This document shows, in pieces, positions 1 to 9,200 of a stretch of 64,000 nucleotides of DNA. The stretch lies in assembly GCA_965112735.1 (NCBI GenBank), contig OZ218951.1, forward strand, positions 3,596,001 to 3,660,000, given 5' to 3'. Position 1 is the first letter of the stretch, and each line of letters opens with the position of its first letter. This DNA comes from Phaeosaccion multiseriatum. Lineage: Eukaryota; Ochrophyta, other classes. Both the position numbers and the translations under genes were made by a program. The notes under the pieces are model-generated. The model saw only the letters and a program-made list of their open reading frames with translations. It was not told where the DNA came from and did no database searches.

Positions 1-190
1 GGTAGCACGCCAGCTCACGCTGGCAGTAGCAGCTAGCAGCTAGCTCACGCCGGCTCGGCTGCGCCGGCGGTAGGATCGACCCGCTATCTACTATCGCCGG
101 CGCCAGCCCACGTGCTATCTGCTATCGCCAGCGTCAGCCGGCTTTGGGTGGGTCTGCTATCGCCGGCGCCAGCCGGCGTGCTATCTGCTA
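1..190. repeat. Palindromic GC-rich repeat cluster
   Basis: The first 190 bases consist of degenerate copies of a GC-rich near-palindrome (core GCCGGCGCCAGCCGGC) separated by short CTATCTGCTATCG-type linkers. The same core, in the opposite orientation, returns near 62.45-62.66 kb. No coding frame is supported. The cluster may continue upstream of the window. Confidence 0.7.
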
Positions 191-589
191 TCGAGAATGT
201 GGTCCATAGCACGTCAGGGGACGAGTAGGCGGAATGACGTTGCTGTCTACAAGTAACGCCTCACCGCCCCGGGGAACTTCGCCCCCGAGGTCGTATCCCT
301 CCGACTCGTCAGTCCTCCCCATCGGAACAAAATTGATACCAGCCAGGACCCTGTGTCGAATCGATTGTTCGTGTCGGGCCCGCTGGGAGCAGCGCAAGAA
401 CGGCCAGCCAACAATCATCGAGGGGAGGGGGTAGCAGGTGGGGTCCTTCGGTTGTTAAAAGGGTCTAAAGAAAAAACGGCGCACTTTTATACCGTCACTA
501 TAAATTTTCCCCGCCTGCGGCGCCACCCCTCTTCGACCCTCTCTATCCTCTCTTGCGGCCTCCCTCCTCTTCCATAGCTGCCTCTCGTG

Positions 590-990
590 AGTACTCTCAC
601 CTCCTCCACACCACCCTCTGCAGCAGCAGCCTCTGCAGGCGCAACAGATGCTCCTGCCCCTGATCCTCCCCGTGCCGGCCACAGTGCGGCGGCGGCTGCT
701 GCTGCTGCTGCTCCTCCTCCTCCCCCTCCTCCTCCTCCTCCTCCTCCCCCTCCTTCTCCAGCCTCAGCAGCACCTGCATCTCTTCCGTCTCCTCCAGCAG
801 CAGCACCACCTGCTCCTCCTCCTCCTCCTCCTCCTCCCACAGCTGATTCTCCTCCTGCTTCCCCCCCCCCCCCCCTCCTCCTCCTTGTGATTCTCTTGCT
901 GCTGATGATGATGGTCCTCCTCCTCCTCCTCCTCCTCTCCCTCCCCCTCTTCCCCCCCTCCCCTCCTCCTCCTCCTGCTCGAGGCTGGTG
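590..990. repeat. CTC/CCT low-complexity tract
   Basis: About 400 bases are dominated by CTC, CCT and CTG triplets. This opens long frames on both strands that encode only poly-Pro, poly-Leu, poly-Gly or poly-Glu. Nothing in them resembles a domain, so I read this as simple-sequence DNA or an untranslated region rather than a gene. Confidence 0.7.
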
Positions 991-2413
991 ACAGACACAG
1001 CCCGCTGCGGCGACGTCCACCCATAAGCTTGTACACACTCTGACGATGCATCCCATGCGCAAAGAGGCTGCTGGTGGTCCTCTCCAAGGTTGTGGAAGAG
1101 GTGGGGGGGCCAGACGAACACGTCACGTTGGGCATACCCTCCCACTTCAGACTGGCGGCTTGGCGTCGAGGCCCTGTAGTAGGGAGTTTGCCAGGTAGGC
1201 AACCCTTCCTTTGGATCCCTTGCCGCCTCGAGTGCTACTTGGATGAACTCAGTCTGCGCTGGTGGTCTATTCTTCTTCCCAAACCCTCCCCCTTGTCGCC
1301 CGTATTTCCATCCTCCTCGTCCTCATCCTCGTCTTTCTCACCCCTGTTCACACAAAAAAAGATGTAAAAAGGGGGCGAGAACAACAGGGGGAATAAGTGT
1401 GTCAAGGCATGTTCAGAAAGGGCGGCCCGAGAGTGGGCGGGGGGCGTGGACAAGAGCAGCCAGGCATCAAGAAGGAAGAGGAGATATTTGAGAACGTACC
1501 GCTTAGACGTGCGACCAAGGGGCGGCGAAGAAAACCCTGTCTGCGCTCGAAGACATGTCACAGCCCTTCTTCTTCCCTTCTTTCGCATCTCTTCCTTCTC
1601 CGCTGGAAGAAGAAAATCAAAATCCTCATCAATTCCTTTCATAGCTGCACCATTCAACCGCAGTTTCTCGCTTATTCCCTTCAGAGGCCGGTCTCGTCCT
1701 CCTCGACTTTGTAAGCGTCTTCTACAGCCGCCTTCTCGATTTTCAATCTCTGCTTAGCTGTCTGCAATTGGTTCACCGCGTCTCCTCCTGTGCTGCGGCG
1801 ATGGTCGCAAGCTCAGTCTCCACTGCCGCTTGAGTGCCCGGTTTCGAAGCGGTCGCTGGTTGTACCGCAGCAACGGCTTGGTCCAAGTCTCGTCGTCCCA
1901 ACCACTGCCATCGTCGTCGTGCGCTCCTGCGGCCTTTCCACTCGTATTCTCAGAGCCCTGAGCGCCAGAAATCTCTTCAGGACTGTCACCCAGGTTGCTG
2001 TTCCTTCCTTTTGTGCTGCCCCGCTGCAGCTTCTTCATTCTCCTCCATTTGTCTCTGGTGCTGCTGGTGGTGTGGTGGTGGTTTGAAATGTACCTCTCTT
2101 TGCTTGACTGCTGCTGCTACTACCAGCCCTGCCACCTTCCTGCCATGAGCAAGCCTTCACCAATCCATTAGTGCTGCTGGAATGTAGCAGTTGTGGTCCT
2201 TTAAGCAGCGTTGACCCTCATAGTGGAGGGGGAAAGGCGGGAGGAAAGCAGCGAAATATAGGAAAAAAGTCGCTCCACGGACAAAAAAATCGCTCCACGG
2301 ACAGGTCGACATGTCCCGAAAAAACGCCAACGACAATTTTCTTCTTTTTCCTCCCCCTTTCCTCTGCAAGTGCTGCACAAAGAGGCGCCGCAGGGGGAGT
2401 GCCCTTTGGCACC
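991..2413. other. Region without a supported gene; decayed coiled-coil frame at about 1681-1890 (-)
   Basis: I find no gene with recognisable domains here. On the minus strand, about 1890 down to 1681, there is a charged, heptad-like stretch (for example AAVETELATIAAAQEETR, then VNQLQTAKQRLKIEKAA). It is continuous only if one base is gained or lost near 1771-1780. It ends at a stop codon at 1681-1683. It could be the last exon of a small coiled-coil protein with a sequencing indel, or a pseudogene. The remaining 0.5 kb before 2414 is probably the promoter and 5' leader of the CAP-Gly gene. Confidence 0.3.
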
Positions 2414-4337
2414 ATGGCTAACAAAAGTACGCAACGAAGGGTGAACGCGGCGGTCGGGATAGAAGACGATGAAGATAGCGTAAATAGCGAGGCAAGGGAT
2501 CTGCTCCATGTGGGAGCTCGGGTGTACCTAAAGAGCAGCCAGCAGGTTGGCACCATTCGGTTCTATGGGGCCACAAGCTTTGCGGGGGGGCAGTGGGTTG
2601 GCATTGAACTCGACCAGACGGCCGGAAGGAACGATGGGATGGTGCAGGTAAGGAGAACAGACCGAGAGAGTGAGAGACCTACCGCTTTACTTACCATGCG
2701 TACCCTTTGGTGTGTGGATGCGAGCAGGGCCGGAGGTACTTCACCTGCCCTCCTTCCACGGGCCTCTTCGTGCGGCCGAACAGCTGCAATCTCATCGGCA
2801 ATGCACTAGGTAAGGGACGAGATGAGATGGAAGAGATGGAGAGCATGCCTTAAACGCCGTTCGCCCTCCCTATTATGACCACATTGCGCAGAGGAGAGGC
2901 CTCTTCTCCACCCCCCTAGAGCAGGAGGAAGGCCTCATTCCGGCGGTACGTACATGCCCTCTCCCGGCGCCCAAAGGGGGGCTCTTGCAGGCTCTGCGCA
3001 GGAGAGGCGAGCGAAGAGCACCAGGGCGCACAACAACTTCGCACGCAGGTACACGAGTTGAGAGGTCACATCTCTTCCCTGGGAGCATAGACATGATTCA
3101 ACGGCACGCTCTCCCTTACTCTCTTTTTTTTTTTTTCTCTCTCCTTACTGAGCGTTCTGTCGTACACGTCCCATCTTTTCGTCCTTCTCGCCTGTTTGCC
3201 ACAAACACCATGCCCAACCAGCTTCAATGCGCCTGCTAGTGGGGCTGCGCCCATCGCTGCAGCACATACGATGCGCCCGGTTGGCCTTGCGGAGCAGCAG
3301 CAGCACACGCCGTCCTCTGGACCCTTTCACGAGCTTCACGAAGGAATGAATCGCATTCCGGGTGTGCTGAATGAGACAGCCGTGTCCATGACCCCATCAC
3401 CAGGCCAGCCCTTAGCATCTCCTACCGGCGGCAGGGGATGGGGTCCGGAGAGCGAGCAGCAGCAGGTCCTCCTGAAGGACACGCTGAGGGGCTTGCTCGC
3501 CGGCGACCCCTCGGTGAGGCGGCAGCTGGAGGAGCTGGTGGGGGACGTGGTGAAGGCAGAAATGTCTCTGTCCACCTCCAAGCTCGCGGTGGGCGGAGCA
3601 GGGGACGCAGGTGGAGCAAGCGGAGCAGGCTCACACAGTCCTGTCGGGGAGATTAAGAGTCTCAAGGTCAGTCAGTGAGTTACTGCGTGTTCCTCCCGAG
3701 AGACATTTCCTTTCCTTTATTAACTTGCGCTCCCGTCTGTTTTTTAGAACCGCCTCGGTCGTTTGGAAACCCGCATGAGCGAGGCGAGCAAGGCAGTGGG
3801 TCAGATATCGGACAAAATTTCAGGGCAAATGGCAGCCTTGGAGGCAGGCACCTTCAACGCCTCCCCCGTCCCGGGAGGCTTTCAGAAGGACTCGCACGAA
3901 GTCGCCAATCTCAAGGTGAGTGGACTTGGGCTCTTGCGCCCCAAGCTGGGGGGGGGGGGGGGGGCATCAGGGGGAGGCCGCGCCGTGCTTCTGCCGCAAG
4001 GTGGAGAGGCGGAAAGCAAGAGTCAGCGCTGAGACCTCCCTCGTGTGCTCTCTCTTGTTTTCGTTCGCTCCCGACCCACCGACCGCAGAGCGTGCTGGCC
4101 ACTGTACACAAGCTTGCGCAGAAGGCGAGCTCCATGTTCGCGGAGGAGAGGTTGGAGAAGGACAACGTCATCGAGGAGCTGAGGCAGCAGCTGCAGCAGC
4201 ACAAGCAGCAGCAGCAGCCGCCGCAGCATCAGGCGGAAGCCTACTCACAAGAGCCCGAGCAGACAGCGACGGGTAGGGTGGACAGTCCTCCCCCCCCGCC
4301 TCGACATGGACGTGTCGAGCTCCCACTCGGCGAGTAA
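2414..4337 (+). CDS. CAP-Gly domain protein with C-terminal coiled coil
   Basis: This is a seven-exon gene: 2414-2647, 2728-2809, 2892-2945, 2991-3048, 3240-3666, 3748-3915 and 4089-4337. All junctions are GT-AG and in phase, giving 423 residues. Residues about 29-105 form a CAP-Gly domain: the first exon has VGARVYLKSSQQVGTIRFYG and the signature GRNDG (usually GKNDG), and exon 2 completes it with GRRYFTCPPSTGLFVRP. CAP-Gly domains bind the EEY/F tails of alpha-tubulin, CLIP-170 or EB proteins, so a microtubule-associated role is expected. The middle is Gly/Ala/Ser-rich and probably disordered. The last two exons form a coiled coil with a Gln-rich run. The start ATG at 2414 has a good context (CACCATGG). 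There is no tubulin-cofactor ubiquitin-like fold or kinesin motor, so the exact family is open. Exons 3 and 4 are the least certain. Confidence 0.8.
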
Positions 4338-4565
4338 GCCATCTTAGTTACCCGCCCTTAGATGTATTTATTGTTGCTGTACACCCTTACAAGCGGAGTC
4401 TTTCTTTAGCCTTTGTAGTCACCTCTACCTTGCGACCCCCCGTGTAGCATCGTCCTGCGCCGTATGGGTCCAGTACTGGAGACTGTAGGGGGCTCCTAAA
4501 GGCACAGAACGGAAACAGGTCTATCCGTTCTCAGCGTGTGAGACCAAGTCTCCCTCCAGCGCAAT
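4338..4565. other. Convergent intergenic region
   Basis: These 228 bases lie between two converging genes and must hold the 3' ends of both. I see no repeat or structured RNA in them. Confidence 0.5.
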
Positions 4566-5771
4566 TCACTTCTTGTCATGACCTGCTATGATGGTCCCTC
4601 CCTGGCGCCACTGCATATACTCCACCCGCGCCTGCTCCGTCTCCGCCAGTCGTCTTGCCTCTGCGACTCTGGCAAGTTCCTTCCTCTTCATTTCCGTGAT
4701 GTGCGTCTCGTCTGCCTTCATCTCTTTATAGTCGGCTTGCAGCCGCTGCGTCTCGTGCTCCTGCCATGCCGTCTCCAGAACCATGTGTAGAGCTCGATCG
4801 TTGGGGCGAGCTATCACCACGCTGGTGTATAAAAGCAGACAAGTACAAGGTTTCAGATTTACTCTTGCTTTTCCGATCCAGCCAGGTCGCCAGCCCCACT
4901 CACCATTCCCAAGGCGTCTTTCCGTCCCAGCTCTTGATATTGGCAAGCCCACCGTATCGTAAAAGCGTCTTTACTACAGACGGCTCCGTGACGTAGTGAA
5001 AGGGCGTGCACCCGTACTGCAACCAAAGTACCAAGCACCGTGAGTGTGTGAGAGGGAGAGGGACAGCGAGCGAGCGAGCGAGCTACCGTGATTGATGCCT
5101 CGAAACTTACTTTATTTTGAGTGTTGGGGTCTGCTCCATGCTGCAGAAGCGTGAATACAGTCGCCCGGTGGGAAGAGGCCACTGCCTATAGTCGCTCAGA
5201 CAACAATAAAGTCAAGAGGGGTAAGGTCTGTAGCTTGCGTTTCTTTCAGGACTTTCAGAAGAGAGTCTGTAACACATACCAAGTGTAGTGGTGTGTCTCC
5301 CCCCAATGCTGTCCTTCGATCCACATCTGAGCCGAACTCCTACGATGCAGAACGCAGCAGTTGGGCAGAGCGAGGTCCGCTTCAAGCACGCAAGCAATGT
5401 CAACATGGAGGGGAAGTCGCGAGCAGTACCTTCAGAAGCATGTGGACGGCCTCCAGCTGCCCATTGGCACTGGCTTCGTGTAGCACCGCCCGCCCAGTCA
5501 CGACGCTTCTCCTCTCTACTGCGGCGCCTGCGCGAGCGCACTTTCTCATCTGTCAGCCGAGCACGGTGAACATTTCTTGGTTTAAAAAGAACAAGACGTG
5601 CCCACACTCCATGATGCTTACCTTGTCGGCATCGCCCTCCCTCGCAGCCTGGTGGAGCAGGCAAAAGGTGTCGTCCTCGGTCACCCCACACGCTGACTGC
5701 GCCTGCACCATCCTTCGAATGCCCATCAGGTGCTGGGCCTTGTCTTCCGCGTCCATTTCGAAGCTCCCCAT
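4566..5771 (-). CDS. Ankyrin-repeat protein with C-terminal helix
   Basis: This is a six-exon gene of about 225 residues, read from the ATG at 5771. The first exon encodes MGSFEMDAEDKAQHLMGIRR and ends in LLHQAAREGDADK. Small exons then each carry about one ankyrin unit: RAVLHEASANGQLEAVHMLL, then GGDTPLHL, ATVFTLLQHGADPNTQNK, YGCTPFHYVTEPSVVKTLL and NIKSWDGKTPWE. The repeat signatures TPLH, LLxHGADPN and GKTPW are clear. The last exon is a strongly charged alpha helix (EMKRKELARVAEARRLAETE), probably a coiled coil. Ankyrin stacks are protein-binding scaffolds and no enzymatic domain is present. One ankyrin unit per exon suggests growth by exon duplication. The partner is unknown. Confidence 0.75.
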
Positions 5772-5904
5772 CCTCGCTGGACAGCTTCCTCCCCACCCGT
5801 TTCTTTCTTTGCCCTTGCCAAAGCTGTGGTGGACTACAGTAAAAAGTACTTCAGAATCCGGCGGCGGCCGTGTAACGGCACACTTTGCTGGACGACGGAA
5901 CCCT

Positions 5905-6142
5905 TCGGCCCCCCGCGGGGCTTCTCGGGCTCCGGGCTTCTAGGCCATGGCCCCCTCCAGGCTTCGGGCTTCTGGCCGCAGGCCAAAGGTCTGGGCTTCG
6001 GGCTTCTCGGGCTGGGAAAAAAAATGGGAATCTTCTCCTGCAGGCTTCTGGCCGCAGGCCAGCCCCGGGCTTCTTGCTTTCGGCCGCAGGCCGCCTCAGG
6101 CTTCTGCTTATCGGGGGCCCGAGAAGCCCCGCGGGGGGCCGA
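5905..6142. mobile_element. 238-bp MITE-like inverted-repeat element
   Basis: The arms at 5905-5930 and 6117-6142 are exact reverse complements over 26 bases (the left arm starts TCGGCCCCCCGCGGGG). The interior carries several copies of a GGCTTCTGGCCGCAGGCC-like unit that is itself palindromic. It has no coding capacity. It lies between the 3' end of the meckelin gene and the start of the ankyrin gene. The form is that of a small non-autonomous DNA element, but I cannot see a convincing target-site duplication. Confidence 0.6.
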
Positions 6143-6223
6143 GAATCCTTTTGTGTTCAGTGGAGAAGACACAATTACAGGTCTCTAGTTTATGTTAGAG
6201 GGATGCCAAAAAGGCCCCCTTAG

Positions 6224-9200
6224 CTACAAGAGGAAGCGCTCGTCCAGCATGGTCTTGCGGAGGACGTTTATCCTTCCAAAGTGGGCGCGCACAGCGCTGA
6301 GCCCCTTGCCCAGCAAGTACGTGAGCAAGATGCTTTTGGCCGTGCTGTTGAACCATAAGTCGCACACACTGTACGTGGCAATGTCTAGCAGCAGCAGGTC
6401 GCCCTCAATGCCCAAGAACCACGTCCGACTGAACGCGAACCACCGGTCCGGGTAGAAGATGCACGGCGAGTTGGCAAGCTGACGCATGTCGGGAGGGTTC
6501 CCCAGGAGGCGGTCCAGCCACGCCGGCTCGCGGTACGAGCGCTCCAGCTCCTTGCGGGTGTAAGATTGCTCCACAAAGCCCTGCAGAAAGGAGTTGAGGT
6601 CGGCGGCTGCTTGCACCATCCGGTGGGTCGTCCTCTCCCTCTTGGCGAACATTCGCGACAGGCCTGCGTGTGTGTTGGAGGACCGGAATCTGAGCGGAGG
6701 GCCTGCTTTGCTTGCCTCTCTGTGAGTCCACTCGTCTCTCGGACCTTGTTCTTGGGGTAAGGTGGGGGTGAGATCCGTACGTACCTGCCGAAACGTGTGC
6801 GCCTTGCTCTCGCAAACCATCCCGCATCGTCCCGGCTCCTTGCGGCCCCGTCGTTCCGGCGCCCATCCGGCTTCTCCCCCTGCGAGTAAACGGCGCATTG
6901 TGCGGGAAGTAAGTCATCATCACTCATGGATCATCACTCCCCCCTTCCCCACAGACATACCCAGCAACTTGGCCTGCCGATTCGGTGCCATGGACAAAGT
7001 TTCCGTAAATGTGATCGTACTTCCTCCGCCAGATGGCAGTCACGAACAGCTCAAAGGCCTGGTGTGGCGGTGTGGACATGCGCACACAATCGTCAGCAAC
7101 GCTCAGCTCAAGTGCATGGGGGTGGCTGTGCGTCTCAGCTCACCTGCTCTTGCGGCGGGCAGCCATCCACGCCTCTATCCGTCGTCAAGCCACTCTCCTC
7201 CTGAACATTGGGAGGGAGGCACATCGCCTTTAGGAAAGACAGCGGATGGAAGACAAGCAAAGTAGCACGCACACCCTCTGCCTCACATTGTCGAGTTGAT
7301 GCGCCATCTCCTTCATTGGCACATCCGCGTGCGGGTATGGCGAGCGGCAGTGCAGGTACCAACCGTGGTACTTCTCGTCCAGCACCAGGACGCTCACCTG
7401 AGGGGACACAAGGGGGCGCAGGCACAGAAGAGAGGGGAGAGAGCCGCGGGCGGCAATATGCTGGCTGAGCGCAGGCAGCGGGCACTTCCCTGAAACCTCG
7501 ACTTACCTTGGCCATTGTGGCCATGTCTATGAATCTCTGATTGGCAGGCTCAGTGAGATAGCGCTCCGAGATGCCCCACACCCACAACCACTGAAAGAAG
7601 CTCAGCAGCAACCACCAGAACCTGAGGGCACACAAGATAACAAGAGGGTGACGGGCGGCAGGACTCAAGTTACACAGAGAGAGAGAGGCAGCATCTCTCT
7701 CTCCCCACTCTCCGTGGATACTCCGCCACTCCACTACTTCCATCCCGCCACTCCGCCGCTTCCATCCCGCCTCACGTACGTGGTATTTGCAAACCTCAGA
7801 GCGTGGTTGAGGTCTGCCTCCGTCCTGTCCCCCAAGTCAGGCTGCGGCGTGGCGCTGTACTCCAGTCTCAGCGCAATAAGGAGAAAGGCCAGGCACATCA
7901 AGGTCAGCACCGGGCTCAGCCGCCGCTGCGTGGCCAACTTTTGCCACTCGTTGGTGACCATCAACTGCCGCCAGACGGAGACGCCTCCTGCGAGAGAGAG
8001 GGACAGCGCCGGATCGGCGGGGCAGGAAAGGGCGTGAGGAGGAAGGACTTGCCTCTTTGTATCCGTCCCTCCCTCTACTGTCATAGAGAAGACGAAAGGC
8101 GAAAGACCCACCTCCTTTCTTCTGGCGCGCTGTCGGCCCCTGTTGGCTCTTCTCCCAGTCAATGAAGAACAAGTCTACTCGACACTGCACCACAATCTGA
8201 TGCACAACTCGCACCAGCTGGAACACGAACAGCAGAGCTATCATCGCCTGCCGGGGGGGGTAGTAGGGGTATACAAAATGTTGACAAACAAACAAAGCAA
8301 TCACTTGTTTGCCGTAAGCTGTGTCCAAGTGTGTGATGTTTGTGGGTGGGTGGGTGTGCTTGCGTGTGTGGTGTTGCCGTGTGTGTGTGTGTGTGTTTGT
8401 ATCGCACCTGCAGAGGATAGTACTCGCCCTTCTTGGCATACGTCGCATTGTGGCTTGGCATCATGAGGAACACCGTGTCCTGCAGCTTAAAGAAGGCGAA
8501 CCAATAGCCGCAGATCAGGAACGTGAAGGGTCCGAAGTGCAGCACGAAGGTGTGCATGAGCAGCACGGAGCCCTGAATCAGCAGGCCCCAGTCCACCGAG
8601 TTGAAAGTGGACATGTTCTGCTGCTGCACCGGCTGCGAGATGTCATCCGCCCTGCTCCTCCTCACGTGCCAGTTGCGCAGCCTCCACGCCGCGGTCAGGC
8701 CCGTCAGCACCATGCCCACGGCGAAGAAGGCGCGCACCACGCCCCAGAACTCCGCCGTGCTCATTGTGTACTCCACCTGAGGGGGGCATCGCGTTGGAAT
8801 GCACGCACACACGCATACACACAGACCAGTGATGTTAGTTCCGAGTGAGACAGATGGAGTGGAATGAGGCGGAATCGCGCTCGCTCCACCGCAGGTGATT
8901 GATTGTCCTCTTTACTGCCTTCATCAAGAGGATGAAAGCCTCGTCCTCTCATCTCTTCTTAGAAAGACGGACCTTGAAGTGAATGTTGGGCGTCTGCAGC
9001 CCAAGTGTCGTCTCCCAATCTCCGGGCCGCACATCCACATACGTCATTGTGAGGAGAGGCGGGTAGATCTTATCGGGGTCGTTCTTTTGGATCTCAATGG
9101 TCAGCGTTATGTCGGAGGCGTAACGCATAACACTCGGAGTCTGCGCGCCGCTCCCCGTAGTGCTTGTGGTATCTTCGCTGACGCCGCTGCTGACGTCGAA

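Noticed and set aside
587-991. Long proline-rich open frame (+)
   Set aside because: It is composed only of CCT/CTC triplets, with equally long open frames on the other strand. There is no domain and no splice context.
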